In this document: positions 1 to 10,358 of the stretch, one piece after another
Numbering within the stretch: position 1 is the first letter of the stretch
Layout: every line of letters starts with the position of its first letter
Source: Hyphomicrobiales bacterium
GTDB lineage: Bacteria; Pseudomonadota; Alphaproteobacteria; Rhizobiales; OSC116
Assembly: GCA_013214705.1 (NCBI GenBank)
Contig: JABSRZ010000008.1
Coordinates: 143,453-207,452, forward strand
DNA length: 64,000 nucleotides
Reading direction: 5' to 3'
Made by a program: the position numbers and the translations under genes
Notes under the pieces: generated by a model
What the model was told of the DNA's origin: nothing
Databases searched by the model: none
Seen by the model: only the letters and a program-made list of their open reading frames with translations

Positions 1-50
1 AAATTATTAAATAAATTCAAATAGATATGCTTGTTAATTGACTCTATATA

Positions 51-497
51 TTAAGTTGAATATAGCTCATCGGCACGGGTTTTGAATGCCTCGACAACTT
101 CATTTACCGCGAATTTAAACGCCGCGGCGAGGGCGATTTTTAGGGCAAAATTTTTCATTTCGATTTCGATTTTAAAATGCGCTAAGCTGCCATTATCGTG
201 TTTTTCAATGCGCCAATGATTGTTGAGTTTTTTAATTGGCCCGCTGTTTAACCCCACAATTATGGAATGGTTTTTGGCATCTAATTCAACATTTGAGCTG
301 AAATTTTCGCTAAAAATGCCGTATTTTACGCCCATTTCGGCCAAAATATGCTCATTTTTAACCGTTTTATGGCGTTTTTTGACGGTTAATTGCACACAAT
401 TTGGTAAAAAAAGCGGATATTTTTCTATATCTGCGACCAAATTATAGATATTTTCCACCGTGTAAGGAAAGAAAATTTCGAGCTCTTGTGTGGGCAA
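51..497 (-). CDS. RatA/COQ10-type START-domain protein
   Basis: A 148-residue single-domain protein of the polyketide cyclase/START fold. The N-terminal stretch around 'YPLFLPNC' and the alternating hydrophobic strands are typical of the COQ10/RatA family. Family members bind coenzyme Q-like lipids in respiration; in E. coli the homologue RatA was described as a ribosome-association toxin. The likely start is TTG at 497, directly after the lipA stop codon (498-500), so the two genes are almost certainly one transcript and translationally coupled. The lipA-ratA order is common in alphaproteobacteria, which favours the coenzyme Q role, although that is inference. Length is normal for the family. 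Confidence 0.85.
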   Translation of the reverse strand: MPTQELEIFFPYTVENIYNLVADIEKYPLFLPNCVQLTVKKRHKTVKNEHILAEMGVKYGIFSENFSSNVELDAKNHSIIVGLNSGPIKKLNNHWRIEKHDNGSLAHFKIEIEMKNFALKIALAAAFKFAVNEVVEAFKTRADELYST

Positions 498-1496
498 TTA
501 TATGCCCAACTTGGCGTATCTATTTTTCTTCAATTCGGCAAAATCGTCACCAGCATGGAAGCTAGAGCGGGTTAATGGGCTAGATGAAACCATCAAAAAG
601 CCTTTTACCTTGGCCATGCGTTCAAAACTCTTAAATTCATCCGGGGTGACAAACCGATCGATCTGATAATGTTTTTTGGTTGGCTGTAAATATTGGCCAA
701 TGGTGATAAAATCTATATTTGCGGCGCGCATATCATCCATAACTTGCAGCACTTCGTAGCGTTCCTCACCCAAACCGACCATGATGCCGGATTTGGTGAA
801 CATATTGGGGTCGATTTCTTTGACCTGCTGCAAGATGCGCAAAGAATGAAAATAGCGTGCGCCGGGGCGGACTTTTAGATATTTTGACGGCACGGTTTCG
901 AGATTATGATTAAATACATCTGGTTTAGCGGCAACAACGGCTTCAACAGCGCCTTCTTTACGCAAAAAATCGGGGGTTAAAACTTCGATTGTGGTATGGG
1001 GGCTGGCTTCGCGTATCGCCTGAATAACCTCGACAAAATGTTGAGCGCCGCCATCGGCCAAATCATCTCTATCGACTGATGTTATGACCACATGGTTGAG
1101 GCCGAGCTGCTTAACAGATTGGCCGACATTATAGGGTTCTTGTTTATCTAATGGATTTGGCATGCCGGTTTTAATGTTGCAAAACGCACAAGCGCGGGTG
1201 CAGGTGTCGCCCATAATCATCATGGTTGCGTGTTTTTTGCTCCAACACTCGCCAATGTTTGGGCAACCGGCTTCCTCGCACACTGTAACTAGATTGTTAT
1301 CGCGCATGATTCTGTTGGTTTCTTTAAACATGGCCGAACCGGGGGCTTTGACCCGAATCCAACTTGGTTTGCGCAAAATTTGGCCATCTGGCCGGTTGGC
1401 TTTTTCAGGATGGCGCTGTTGAGAACGATCGGTGGCGCCAGCTTTAATGACTTCTGACCGACTTAACTCGGCAGTGTTGTCTAGTAATGTAGCCAT
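498..1496 (-). CDS. lipA: Lipoyl synthase
   Basis: Radical SAM enzyme that inserts two sulfurs into octanoyl groups on lipoyl domains of E2 and GcvH proteins in the cytoplasm. Both iron-sulfur cluster motifs are visible: [12 protein letters not shown] (auxiliary cluster, C-x4-C-x5-C) and CTRACAFC (radical SAM, C-x3-C-x2-C). The C-terminal RSSFHA signature, whose serine ligates the auxiliary cluster, is present. A longer reading frame extends to 1559, but the ATG at 1496 is preceded by AAGG at good spacing and gives the usual length of about 330 residues. It is followed without a gap by the ratA-like gene. Confidence 0.97.
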   Translation of the reverse strand: MATLLDNTAELSRSEVIKAGATDRSQQRHPEKANRPDGQILRKPSWIRVKAPGSAMFKETNRIMRDNNLVTVCEEAGCPNIGECWSKKHATMMIMGDTCTRACAFCNIKTGMPNPLDKQEPYNVGQSVKQLGLNHVVITSVDRDDLADGGAQHFVEVIQAIREASPHTTIEVLTPDFLRKEGAVEAVVAAKPDVFNHNLETVPSKYLKVRPGARYFHSLRILQQVKEIDPNMFTKSGIMVGLGEERYEVLQVMDDMRAANIDFITIGQYLQPTKKHYQIDRFVTPDEFKSFERMAKVKGFLMVSSSPLTRSSFHAGDDFAELKKNRYAKLGI

Positions 1497-1729
1497 AAAA
1501 AATACCTTAAATCTATTGCCCTCTTTACAGCAATATAACCTATTAATGAGTTGAGGCAAATATTAATTTGGGAAATTATTTATGTTTAACCTATTGATCT
1601 TAAACATTAAATAAATAGTAACCGAATTATAATTGAACTTTATATTTAAACATGGAATAAAATACGCCTTTAGGTGTCTTACTCTATAGGGGCAATTTAT
1701 TGTGCCTTTTAACCTTTTGGGAGAAGATA

Positions 1730-2101
1730 ATGAAAAAACTATTATTAGCAACCACAATATTTATGGCAATGGCATCGAGCGCAATGGCGGTGATGCCGAC
1801 ATTTGTTAGCTCGGGTTTAGGCAATATATTGGCCGATGAAAACGGCATGACTTTATATATATTCACCAAAGACACCGACGGTGTATCTAACTGTTATGGC
1901 GGTTGCGCGGTGAAGTGGCCACCTTTGTTTGCAGAAGCTGATGATGATGTTTCTGGCGATTTTAGCCTTATAGAGCGCAAAGATGGTAAATTGCAATGGG
2001 CACATAATGGCATGCCGCTATATTTGTGGATTAACGACAAAGCCGTAGGCGATACCACTGGCCATGAAGTTGGCGGTGTGTGGTATGTTATTTCTGAATA
2101 A
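1730..2101 (+). CDS. Secreted protein with Yx(FWY)xxD repeat (COG4315-like)
   Basis: A 123-residue exported protein. The start at 1730 gives a clean signal peptide (MKKLLLATTIF, ending near SSAMA). The mature part carries the family motif 'LYIFTKD' and 'CYGGCAVKWPPL', and a second weaker repeat around 'MPLYLWIND', as in the 'secreted repeat of unknown function' family. The two cysteines of CYGGC could form a disulfide or bind a metal. It lies just upstream of an ECF sigma operon, so it could be a regulon member. The function of the family is not established. Confidence 0.85.
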   Translation: MKKLLLATTIFMAMASSAMAVMPTFVSSGLGNILADENGMTLYIFTKDTDGVSNCYGGCAVKWPPLFAEADDDVSGDFSLIERKDGKLQWAHNGMPLYLWINDKAVGDTTGHEVGGVWYVISE

Positions 2102-2164
2102 TCTGTATAGTGTAAGTTGATTACAATGAATAAGGGGGGTATATGAAATTATACCCCGTTTACT

Positions 2165-2665
2165 ATGGACGACTTTGAACAAAGAGTGCTTAAAATAATG
2201 CCCAACTTGCGTAGATATGCGTTGAGCCTGTCTGTTTCTGCGGCTGATGCCGAAGATTTATTGCATGATTGTTTGGAAAAATTATTTGCCAAAAAAACCC
2301 AATGGCGCGGCGGCAACTTTAAAAGCTGGTCGATGACCATTATGACCAATTTGTTTAAAAATAAACTAAGAAAAAAATCTAACCGGCCTCCGACAATAGC
2401 CATTGATGACGTGCAAATAGCTGACAAAAGCCAAATGAGTGACGTGTTGGTTACCGATAAAATAAAAGCTGCCATTGACCAATTGCCGGAAAAAAACCGA
2501 ACGGTGCTGATGTTGGTGGTGATAGAAAATTACAAATATAGTGAAATAGCTGAAATGTTAGAAATACCTATTGGGACTGTTATGTCGCGTTTGTCGCGTG
2601 CGCGCAAAGCGATTTCGGAAATCCTTACCGGGCAAAATATAGTATCGTTTAGGAGGCCGAAATGA
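2165..2665 (+). CDS. ECF-type RNA polymerase sigma factor
   Basis: A 166-residue sigma-70 family protein with only regions 2 and 4, as in extracytoplasmic-function sigma factors. Region 2 begins with 'LRRYALSLS' and 'DAEDLLHDCLEKLF'; region 4 contains 'LPEKNRTVLMLVVIENYKYSEIAE' split over the helix-turn-helix, followed by 'GTVMSRLSRARK'. Its stop overlaps the next start (ATGA at 2662-2665), so it is translationally coupled to the likely anti-sigma gene. Such factors redirect RNA polymerase to stress promoters; the inducing signal cannot be told from the sequence. Confidence 0.93.
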   Translation: MDDFEQRVLKIMPNLRRYALSLSVSAADAEDLLHDCLEKLFAKKTQWRGGNFKSWSMTIMTNLFKNKLRKKSNRPPTIAIDDVQIADKSQMSDVLVTDKIKAAIDQLPEKNRTVLMLVVIENYKYSEIAEMLEIPIGTVMSRLSRARKAISEILTGQNIVSFRRPK

Positions 2666-3468
2666 GTGATGTAACTGAGTTCAACATTACCGAAGATGAT
2701 TTACACGCCTTTGTAGACGGTGACCTTAGCCGTGCCAAATATGCACATATATTGGTGTGGTTTAAAACCCACCCAGAAGCCGAAGAACAAGTACAGCAGT
2801 GGCTTTTGCAAAATGCGGCGTTAGAACATTTATTTGTTGAAAATAGCAAAGAAAATACACACCATAATGAGAAATCTGATGCAGAATTGCTAACCAAACT
2901 GACCCGCAAAACCAATCTAGGTAGGTTTAAAGTCAATCGGCTCAGGCTTGCATCATTTGTGCCGACTTTGTTATTTGGTGCGATTGTTGGTGCCATGTTG
3001 ACTCTGCAATTTGCCCCAAATTTAAGCGTAAATAACATTGCATATGCGCAGAATTTACCGGCAATATCTCGCGCGAGTTATACGATTTATTCAGCTGAGA
3101 AAAAGCACCCGGTTGAAGTGGGAATAGATGAGAAACAACATTTAATCGCCTGGCTTGGCAAACGTATAGACCGAGAATTAACCCCTCCAGATTTAACCAG
3201 TATGGGGTTTGACCTATTTGGTGGACGCATATTGCCATTGGCCGGCAAACCCAGTGCTATGCTGATGTATGAAGATGATGCAGGTGAGCGATTGACGCTG
3301 ATTATTGGCCAAAATGATGACAATGAGCAAACTGGGTTTAGCTTTGTTGAGCAGGACAATGTGCAGACCTTTTTTTGGGTTGATCGAGATTTTGGCTATG
3401 CGATATCTGGCAAGATCAGCCGGGCGAAAATGGAATCGATTGCCAATATGGTTTATAAGCAATTGTAA
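2662..3468 (+). CDS. Membrane-anchored anti-sigma factor
   Basis: A 268-residue protein coupled by a 4-bp overlap to the ECF sigma gene. The N-terminal cytoplasmic part has the anti-sigma signature 'DLHAFVDGDLS' near residues 12-22. One transmembrane helix follows around residues 93-113 (LASFVPTLLFGAIVGAM region), then a periplasmic domain of about 150 residues. Family knowledge says such proteins sequester the sigma factor until an envelope signal releases it. The periplasmic domain is presumably the sensor. The cysteine/histidine zinc site of ZAS-type anti-sigmas is not evident. Confidence 0.85.
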   Translation: MSDVTEFNITEDDLHAFVDGDLSRAKYAHILVWFKTHPEAEEQVQQWLLQNAALEHLFVENSKENTHHNEKSDAELLTKLTRKTNLGRFKVNRLRLASFVPTLLFGAIVGAMLTLQFAPNLSVNNIAYAQNLPAISRASYTIYSAEKKHPVEVGIDEKQHLIAWLGKRIDRELTPPDLTSMGFDLFGGRILPLAGKPSAMLMYEDDAGERLTLIIGQNDDNEQTGFSFVEQDNVQTFFWVDRDFGYAISGKISRAKMESIANMVYKQL

Positions 3469-3545
3469 TTTCTACTAAAAATCCAATCTTAATTTTGTCT
3501 AATTTATATTTAAAGATGGCATATAATTTTGATTGGAGATTTTTT

Positions 3546-4271
3546 ATGAAAAATATAAATATGATGGCGGTAGTGCTGGCGGCTGGTCTGCTTGGCGCTG
3601 GTATTGCGACTTCGGGTTATTTTATCTCGAGCACTATATATAAATCTAACATCGGGATAAATACCGCCGAGGCCAAGGGTTTGGCCGAACGCCGGGTGAC
3701 CTCTAACCGCGCCAATTGGGAAATATCGTTTAATGTAAATGCCGGGGCTAATGTGGTGATTAAAAACCTATATGCCCGCTTTGAAGACCACCAAAAAATA
3801 ATTATAGACGAGCTTAAAAAAGCTGGGTTTAGTGATGATGAAATAACCATTGGCGCGGCGGATTATTATGGTCGGGTGTTTAGGGATGATAACCAACAGA
3901 TTGTTGACCGCAGCTATTCGCTGACTGGATTGGTGAGCATTGCCACCACCAACGTGCCGCTGGTGGCCAAAGCGCGGGTGAATGTGGGCAAATTGATAGC
4001 CCAAGGTATTAGCCTAGACAATAGAAGCCCGACTTACCAGTTTACCAATTTAAACGCCATAAAACCTGAAATGTTAAAAGAAGCGACCGAAAATGCCCGC
4101 ATAGCCGCCGCAACCTTTGCCGAAAATGTTGGCGCTAAAGTCGGCGGCATTAGAAGCGCCAGACAGGGTGGTTTTAACATAACCGATGCAGGTGCTGAAT
4201 ATGGCGACCGCAACAAGATAGAGAAAAATGTACGGGTGGTGACGACGGTGACTTTCTATATTGAGAATTGA
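3546..4271 (+). CDS. SIMPL-domain (DUF541) envelope protein
   Basis: A 241-residue protein with an N-terminal signal anchor (MMAVVLAAGLLGAGIA) followed by the SIMPL/DUF541 domain. The domain is shown by 'GLAERRV.SNRA.WEISF' near the start, and by the middle pattern in which arguments alternate between 'IDELKKAGFSDDEI' and 'YSLTGLVSI'. The C-terminal 'ATENARIAAATFAENVGAKVGGI' is typical. The ATG at 3546 is preceded by GGAG; upstream codons of the same frame lack a signal peptide start. Family members are periplasmic or outer-membrane linked and have been tied to oxidative-stress protection; the exact role is unknown. Confidence 0.85.
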   Translation: MKNINMMAVVLAAGLLGAGIATSGYFISSTIYKSNIGINTAEAKGLAERRVTSNRANWEISFNVNAGANVVIKNLYARFEDHQKIIIDELKKAGFSDDEITIGAADYYGRVFRDDNQQIVDRSYSLTGLVSIATTNVPLVAKARVNVGKLIAQGISLDNRSPTYQFTNLNAIKPEMLKEATENARIAAATFAENVGAKVGGIRSARQGGFNITDAGAEYGDRNKIEKNVRVVTTVTFYIEN

Positions 4272-4470
4272 AGTTTATAAGCTGTTAATTTATAGATTAT
4301 TATAGAATGAATCTGCCGTTAACGCTTACGGAATTTGAAGCAAACAACCTATTTGAACTAAAAATAATGCACTTAATTGGCAATTGATTTGTTAAGTTGG
4401 GTTTGATATAAGGCTGGATATACTCAACCTGCTCTGGATTTACGTTTCAGACCGCATAAGGAAGCCACGC

Positions 4471-5493
4471 ATGACTAATGCCACTGAGCGCAGCGAAACT
4501 GCGCCCATTACCGTTACCGCCCTATACCATTTTACAAAATTGCCGGATTATAAACAGCTGCGTGACCCGTTGCTTAAATTTATGAAATCGCAAAATATCA
4601 AAGGTACATTGCTGTTGGCCGCCGAGGGCATAAATGGCACTGTGGCTGGTACAGCCAAAGCGGTGCAAAAATTACACGATTATTTACGCGCGGATGAGCG
4701 GTTTGCGGGTTTGGTGACCAAAGAGTCATTTGATGAGAAAATGCCGTTTTACCGCACGAAAGTGAAACTTAAAAAAGAAATTGTCACCATGGGCGTCGAA
4801 AATATCGACCCGAACCACATTGTTGGAACTTATGTGAAGCCCGAAGATTGGAATGATTTGATTGCCGACCCAGACGTGTTGGTGGTTGACACAAGAAACG
4901 ATTATGAAGTCGGCATTGGCACATTTAAAAATGCGCTGAACCCACAAACAGATACGTTTAGAGAGTTCCCAGCCTATGTGAAAGAAAATTTAGGCAATGC
5001 TAAGGGCAAGAAAATTGCTATGTTTTGCACTGGCGGCATTAGATGTGAAAAATCAACCGCTTATTTGAAGCAACAAGGCTTTGAAGATGTGTATCATTTA
5101 CAGGGTGGTATACTGAAATATCTGGAAAATGTGCCGGAAGAAGAAAGCCTATGGGAAGGCGAATGTTTTGTATTTGACAGCCGGGTGGCGGTAAAACATA
5201 AGTTAGAAATTGGCCAATATGACCAATGTTATGCCTGCCGCATGCCGATTACTGAGGCCGATAAAGACAGTGAACATTATATAAAAGGCATTAGTTGCCA
5301 CCATTGCCATGACCAGAAAACCCGCGCCCAAACAGCACGTTACACACAACGCGAACTGCAAATTGCGTTAAGCGGTAAGCATGGTGAACAGCATATTGGT
5401 GGTGATGTGTTTGGCACTATTGAAGCGCGACGAGAGGCAAAAAAGTTACAACGACAAGCCGATAGAAAACGAAATTCAGCCTCGTCTATCTAA
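4471..5493 (+). CDS. trhO: tRNA uridine(34) hydroxylase, rhodanese family
   Basis: A 340-residue YceA/TrhO protein that makes 5-hydroxyuridine at tRNA position 34. The N-terminal ferredoxin-like domain includes '[16 protein letters not shown]' (residues 45-60). The rhodanese domain starts near '[11 protein letters not shown]' (137-146), with the active-site loop CTGGIRCE and catalytic Cys186. The C-terminal zinc-like region has 'CYACRMPI' and 'CHHCH'. Length matches the family. Its 3' end overlaps the convergent FAD oxidoreductase gene by 18 bp. Confidence 0.93.
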   Translation: MTNATERSETAPITVTALYHFTKLPDYKQLRDPLLKFMKSQNIKGTLLLAAEGINGTVAGTAKAVQKLHDYLRADERFAGLVTKESFDEKMPFYRTKVKLKKEIVTMGVENIDPNHIVGTYVKPEDWNDLIADPDVLVVDTRNDYEVGIGTFKNALNPQTDTFREFPAYVKENLGNAKGKKIAMFCTGGIRCEKSTAYLKQQGFEDVYHLQGGILKYLENVPEEESLWEGECFVFDSRVAVKHKLEIGQYDQCYACRMPITEADKDSEHYIKGISCHHCHDQKTRAQTARYTQRELQIALSGKHGEQHIGGDVFGTIEARREAKKLQRQADRKRNSASSI

Positions 5494-6795
5494 AAACCCA
5501 TGCCATTTAAGCACGATTGGTAGAAACCATGGTGAGCCATTGTAAAATGGTTTGCTTTGGAAGTTCAGATCGTCAAAACTGGTTTGGGAATCTTCTTGTC
5601 CTAAAATTTGCATCGACAATTTTTTGCCCAAATATACCGACCTAGTGACGCCGCTGCCGCAATAGCCCATGGCGTAATATATGCCATCTTGCTTGCCAAT
5701 ATGCGGCACATGATCGAACGTGTAGGCGACTTTTCCTGACCACGAATAATCTATTTTGATGGGCTGTAATTCGGGGAATATTTTATCGAGCAATGATTTT
5801 AGGTTTTTGCCATTGATATTGGCTCTGTCGAAAAAATCGACCCCGCGGGCGCCAAACAACACCCGTTTGCCATCGGGGCTGGGGCGGTAATATTGCACCA
5901 AACGGTGGTTGCCGCCATGCATGCGGCGCTTGGGAAATAATTTATTGATGACGGCTTCGGGCAAGGTTTCGGTTGCGATCATTGCGGAGGTTATGGGCAG
6001 TAATTTGTTGTAAAAGGCGGAAAATTTGGGCTTTTGGGCTCCGGTGCTGAATTTTTTGGTGTAGCCATTTGTGGCCATGACCAATTCGCCAGCCTGTAAA
6101 TTGCCTTTTGCGGTTTCTACATGGTGAATAAGCTTGGTTTGACTGATGTTTGTAACTCGGGATTGCTCGAAAATATAACCGCCTAAATCTAGGATTTTTT
6201 TGGCGAGGGCGGCGACTAATTTTTGCGGGTGCAAGCCGCCATCGAGACCGTAAACAACACCGCTGTGATAATGGTCTGAGCCGATTTCGGTGTGTATATC
6301 TTGATGGGATACGACTTTATATTGAAATCCGATTAATTTGCTGAGGGTTTCGCATTCGCTGGCTAAATTGTCTAAATCTTGCTGGTTGTTGACTCCGCGA
6401 AAACGGCCGGTCATGGCCAAATCGCAATCGATATTTTCTTGCTCAATAAATTTTTTAAAATACTCGATGGCATGGATGCCCTCTTGCAAAATATCATGCG
6501 CTTTGGCTTGGCCGTATATTTTTGTTAAGCCTGTAAGCCCCAGTTTATGTAGGCTAGGGCCTATCATACCGCCATTTTTACCACTGGCGCCGTGGCCTAA
6601 TTTCATCGCATCGAATATGGCGACAGATTTGCCCGCGCGCAATAATTCTAGGCCAATTGTGAGGCCGGTATAGCCCGCGCCGATGATGCAAATGTCAACC
6701 GATTTTGGCGGTTTGCCTGCTGAAGTGCGGGGCATTTTTACGCCATCATGCCAGTAGGGAATGGGCTGGAAATTGGTAGAAAATGGCGAATGCAT
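5476..6795 (-). CDS. FAD-dependent amine/glycine oxidoreductase (DAO family)
   Basis: A 439-residue D-amino-acid-oxidase-like flavoprotein, similar in layout to gamma-glutamylputrescine oxidases. The FAD-binding Rossmann motif GAGYTG lies at residues 39-44, followed by the '[10 protein letters not shown]' loop that is typical of this subgroup. The C-terminal '[10 protein letters not shown]' closes the FAD site. The ATG at 6795 is chosen over 6834 because it has CGGGAG upstream. It lies alone, convergent with trhO. The substrate is not readable from sequence; a secondary amine such as a glutamylated polyamine is a reasonable guess. Confidence 0.85.
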   Translation of the reverse strand: MHSPFSTNFQPIPYWHDGVKMPRTSAGKPPKSVDICIIGAGYTGLTIGLELLRAGKSVAIFDAMKLGHGASGKNGGMIGPSLHKLGLTGLTKIYGQAKAHDILQEGIHAIEYFKKFIEQENIDCDLAMTGRFRGVNNQQDLDNLASECETLSKLIGFQYKVVSHQDIHTEIGSDHYHSGVVYGLDGGLHPQKLVAALAKKILDLGGYIFEQSRVTNISQTKLIHHVETAKGNLQAGELVMATNGYTKKFSTGAQKPKFSAFYNKLLPITSAMIATETLPEAVINKLFPKRRMHGGNHRLVQYYRPSPDGKRVLFGARGVDFFDRANINGKNLKSLLDKIFPELQPIKIDYSWSGKVAYTFDHVPHIGKQDGIYYAMGYCGSGVTRSVYLGKKLSMQILGQEDSQTSFDDLNFQSKPFYNGSPWFLPIVLKWHGFLDRRG

Positions 6796-6924
6796 AAAGC
6801 TTGACTCCCGCAGGTGCTTTGTTGTTTTCAACATTATACACCATTAATAAACCAAATATCATTTGAATTTACATAAACCATTTTACCCACTAAAAATTTG
6901 TGCTATACGCGGCTTATCTTTGCT

Positions 6925-7011
6925 GCGGATGTGGTGGAACTGGTAGACACGCAAGACTTAAAATCTTGTTTCCGTATGGAAGTGGGGGTTCGATTCCCCC
7001 CATCCGCACCA
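6925..7011 (+). tRNA. tRNA-Leu (anticodon UAA)
   Basis: An 87-nt class II tRNA. The acceptor stem is GCGGATG with CATCCGC, followed by A and an encoded CCA. The anticodon arm is CAAGA-CTTAAAA-TCTTG with TAA at 6959-6961. There is a long variable arm and the T-loop GGTTCGATTCC. Its last 19 nt are repeated at 52880-52898, so this gene is the integration site of the island that follows. Confidence 0.97.
6993..7011 (+). repeat. attL core: 3' end of tRNA-Leu
   Basis: Nineteen bases, ATTCCCCCCATCCGCACCA, identical to 52880-52898. After one mismatch both copies continue with AGATA. Together they bound about 45.9 kb, with an integrase gene next to the right copy. This is the left attachment junction. 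Confidence 0.9.
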
Positions 7012-7268
7012 GAGATAGTTCTAAGTTGTTGAAATATAACATATTTTATAAATTGGTTATAACTGAACCACCTTCCAGTCCACCTTTTAAAATGTATTTT
7101 TTAGCTCCTTTCAATGCTGTGTAAAACACAGGGTTCGGAAGCTTTTCAGCCACTATAAATCCAAAATTCCTTGCTGGCAAACAGTCAAATCTGATGATAA
7201 GGTTTAATTCCCTAGGGATTGTCGAAACCTTGGGCATCGCGATGCTCTGCATTTATGGAGAGTTAGTG

Positions 7269-7448
7269 ATGAGGATTATTTCAAAACGCCAACTAAAGGA
7301 GTTGGTCTTATATTCACCGCAGCATGTCGCCAGACTGGAAAAGGCAGGGAAGTTCCCCAAGCGGGTACAGATCGGCCCGAACAGAGTGGGATGGGTTGAG
7401 GATGAGATATTAGAGTGGCTTCAAGAACGGTTGGACCGTCGAGAGTGA
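7269..7448 (+). CDS. AlpA-family transcriptional regulator / excisionase-like
   Basis: A 59-residue winged-helix protein. Its pattern 'VLYSPQHVARLEKAGKFPKR' and 'RVGWVEDEILEWLQER' is that of AlpA/excisionase family proteins, which activate or direct integrase genes on P4-like islands. The ATG at 7269 is preceded by GGAGAG; longer in-frame starts (from 7194) would add an unrelated tail. Its place near attL, with a P4-type integrase at the other end, fits a role in island excision. Confidence 0.85.
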   Translation: MRIISKRQLKELVLYSPQHVARLEKAGKFPKRVQIGPNRVGWVEDEILEWLQERLDRRE

Positions 7449-7744
7449 CCAAACCGACGCTCCTTAACCGGAGCTGGGTGGCTGGATGTGCATAATTCGG
7501 CTGCCCTTTTATCATTCCACCTGTATCCCTATATTTAAAAAATTCCTATCCCCATACATAGGTGAAAATAACCGATGATAGCGAAACAACATTCACATGA
7601 ATAATTTCGCGACTTCATACTATTTATCATTAAATATATAGTATGAATACAGACCGACATAAGAAAATCTAATGTTGTTACCAATAACCTTGACAAGCTT
7701 AACTATAATGTAGTTTTATAAGCCATCTTTTTTTGGGAGGGACA

Positions 7745-8260
7745 ATGAATATATTATTTAAAAGAACTCAAACCACTGGGAAAATGGCACGTGTACATTT
7801 TAAACTTTGGGGCAAAATAGAATTTGATGCAGAAGAGCAGAAAATAGTTAATCGATATCGATTTGATAACGCCATATTGATTGTCGCCGATCAACCAAAA
7901 TTAATTCGAAAATCTTCATACGTTGGTTTTGGCGTTTTTCTCTTACTATATAGTATTATATCGGCCGGTTTCGGAATGAGTGCTGGTTTTTTTCTTGGCT
8001 TACTAGGTGGTGGTGCCGGAGCCTATTGGTATTTCAACGAAAATCGCGAGACAATATTGGTCAAAGATCTAATTTTTGGGCGGTTTTTCAGTTGCGACAG
8101 CGTTGTAGATTTGGCACGAAAAGAAGCATGGCTATCGACCGTTGTGTCATATTTGAGACAAGTTATGGAAAGCGCCAAACATTGGGACGGCACTGAAACC
8201 ATTAAAGTCGACCCATTGCCCAAAGATCAAGCCAAGTTGGTGATTTTAAGGGGAATTTAA
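7745..8260 (+). CDS. Small membrane protein upstream of the transfer ATPase
   Basis: A 171-residue protein with a strong ribosome site (GGGAGG, 4 nt before ATG 7745). The N-terminal half is soluble. A hydrophobic glycine-rich segment, roughly residues 58-98 (FGVFLLLYSIISAG, then GFFLGLLGGGAGAYWYF), should form two membrane helices. The C-terminal half is again soluble. It ends 1 nt before the TTG start of the DNA-transfer ATPase, so the two are probably cotranslated and may form a complex. I recognise no family. Confidence 0.7.
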   Translation: MNILFKRTQTTGKMARVHFKLWGKIEFDAEEQKIVNRYRFDNAILIVADQPKLIRKSSYVGFGVFLLLYSIISAGFGMSAGFFLGLLGGGAGAYWYFNENRETILVKDLIFGRFFSCDSVVDLARKEAWLSTVVSYLRQVMESAKHWDGTETIKVDPLPKDQAKLVILRGI

Positions 8261-8261
8261 G

Positions 8262-10355
8262 TTGGCTTTACACTTGGCGGCTCGACTTCATGCCTTTGTC
8301 CATGGATTGTTTCGTTCAAGCGATGAATTAGAAACTCGCGAGCTTTTCGACAAGGTCAATGCTCTATTTCGGCAAAATAAATTGAGCAATAAAGAGGCTC
8401 GACTTGATTTAGTTTATAATATTGTTTCTGTTGTTCTGGTTGAGTTCCAAATTGACCCGCAGCACCCTCAGGCAAAAGTTATAATTGAACTTATATTGGA
8501 CATATTCAATTACGAGGGGTTTTTTATACTGCCAAATATAGATTGGCGTGAGCGTAAATCTGTCTCTGCGTATTGGGAGCTTCGAGACCAGATAAACGTC
8601 CAACTCAATCTAATTGAAGATTTTTATAAAACTAAAACAATAATCACTTTGGCAATTATTGGTTTTCTTGAGCCAATTTATTCTGCCTGCCCTTCGTTGC
8701 TGTCTTCAGTATCATCAGACACAGATATTACTGTATCAACTGATTTGGTGCGGAACTTTGGCGATATTGGCGAAGTGACTGAAGCAGTCCTGATAAATGC
8801 ATTTGATTTGGCGTTGGAAGATGCGGGTTTGTTTGCGCGTTTATCGACACGACTTGAGCAAAATCTAGTCATCGCCTCGGGGGGTAATCCTGCTGATCCA
8901 AGAGCCCATGCGAAGGCCTTTAAAACACCGACAAAATCTGATATTAAAGATGCGAAAAATCTGGCTACCACCTACCTTAACGGCACACCACTGCTTAGGC
9001 TATTTCTACAAAAAGTTGATTTTTCGATTCCAACGGAGTCACGGTTCGAGCATCATCATATCATTGCAGGCAGTGGTCATGGTAAAACCCAAACATTACA
9101 ATATCTCATAGCAAAGGATTTGAAAGCCGTTGCCAAAGGCCAACGCAGTGTCATTGTGCTTGATAGCCAAGGTGATCTTATCCGCAACATATCTAATATG
9201 GCAGAATTTGCCGAAGGTGGCCCGTTGCACGATAAAGTGATTATCATTGACCCTACCGATGTCGAATGGCCGGTATCACTCAATTTATTCGACGTAGGCA
9301 TTGAACGATTGCAAAACTATGCTCCGTTGGAGCGTGAACGGCTTACAAATTCAATTCTTGAGTTATATGATTTTGTATTAGGCACATTATTGTCGGCAGA
9401 AATGACTCAAAAACAAAATGTTATTTTCCGATATGTCACTCGTTTGATGCTGCACATTCCAAATGCAACCATTCATACGCTTCGGGAATTAATGGAACCA
9501 AACAGCCAAATCAAATTTGCAAAAGACATTGCAAAATTGTCTGGTACGGCAAAACGGTTTTTTGAAACGGAATTTGCTTCCAAGGAATTTGAGCAAACCA
9601 AGAAGCAAGTGCTACGTCGTTTATGGGGCATATTGGAAAACCAAACATTTGAACGGATGTTTTCCCATCCGAAAACCAAGCTTGATTTGTTTACTGCAAT
9701 GAATACAGGCAAGGTTATTTTAATCAATACCGCAAAGGACCTATTGAAGGAACAAGGCTCGCAAATATTTGGGCGTTTTTTTATAGCTATGATTTCGCAA
9801 GCCGCACAAGAAAGGGCGATTTTACCAGAGAATAAAAGAATGCCCACATTTGTGTATATTGATGAGGCTTCTGATTATTTTGACCGCAATATTGGCATCA
9901 TTTTAAGCCAGGCCCGGAAATACAATGTCGGAATGATACTCGCCCATCAATATCTTGGTCAGTTAGATGTGAAGTTGCAAGAAGCGTTTGCAGCCAATAC
10001 GTCGATTAAATTTGCCGGAGGCGTTTCGGCAAGAGACGCTCGCACACTGTCACAAATGCTTTATTGTGATCCGAATCTAATCGAAAGTCAGCCCAAAGGT
10101 AGTTTTGCAGCCTATATTCGTGGGGTGACCAAAAGTGCTTTGCCATTGTCGTTCCCATTTGGTTATTTAGAAAACCAGCCGTCAATGACCAGTGAACAAC
10201 GAAAAGCACTCCAAAAAGTCATGAGGCGACGGCATGCAGTTTACTATACAGAATTGGATATCGCCAACGGCGATATTAAATCAGGCGAGGCAGAGGAATT
10301 GGATACGACTAAGAAACCAGATGACGTTTCGACCGATGCAGGTAGTGAGTGGTGA
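8262..10355 (+). CDS. VirD4/TraG-like DNA-transfer ATPase
   Basis: A 697-residue ATPase of the type IV coupling-protein/DUF87 group. The Walker A motif GSGHGKT is near residue 270, the following strand ends in 'VIVLDSQGDLI', and Walker B 'VYIDEASDY' is near 531. A C-terminal 'ILAHQYLGQL' and 'FAGGVSARDA' match TraG/TraD-type ATPases that move DNA between cells. The start is TTG at 8262, with AGGGGA upstream. It is followed 3 bp later by a replication-relaxation gene. No mating-pair formation genes are in the window, so the element would be mobilizable rather than self-transmissible. Confidence 0.85.
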   Translation: MALHLAARLHAFVHGLFRSSDELETRELFDKVNALFRQNKLSNKEARLDLVYNIVSVVLVEFQIDPQHPQAKVIIELILDIFNYEGFFILPNIDWRERKSVSAYWELRDQINVQLNLIEDFYKTKTIITLAIIGFLEPIYSACPSLLSSVSSDTDITVSTDLVRNFGDIGEVTEAVLINAFDLALEDAGLFARLSTRLEQNLVIASGGNPADPRAHAKAFKTPTKSDIKDAKNLATTYLNGTPLLRLFLQKVDFSIPTESRFEHHHIIAGSGHGKTQTLQYLIAKDLKAVAKGQRSVIVLDSQGDLIRNISNMAEFAEGGPLHDKVIIIDPTDVEWPVSLNLFDVGIERLQNYAPLERERLTNSILELYDFVLGTLLSAEMTQKQNVIFRYVTRLMLHIPNATIHTLRELMEPNSQIKFAKDIAKLSGTAKRFFETEFASKEFEQTKKQVLRRLWGILENQTFERMFSHPKTKLDLFTAMNTGKVILINTAKDLLKEQGSQIFGRFFIAMISQAAQERAILPENKRMPTFVYIDEASDYFDRNIGIILSQARKYNVGMILAHQYLGQLDVKLQEAFAANTSIKFAGGVSARDARTLSQMLYCDPNLIESQPKGSFAAYIRGVTKSALPLSFPFGYLENQPSMTSEQRKALQKVMRRRHAVYYTELDIANGDIKSGEAEELDTTKKPDDVSTDAGSEW

Positions 10356-10358
10356 CGG

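Noticed and set aside
7046..7252. Minus-strand frame of 68 codons between attL and the AlpA-like gene
   Set aside because: It has some coding look ('IPRELNLIIRFD', 'ALKGAKKYILKGG') but no ribosome site, and it overlaps nothing recognisable; left out as unproven, possibly a gene fragment.
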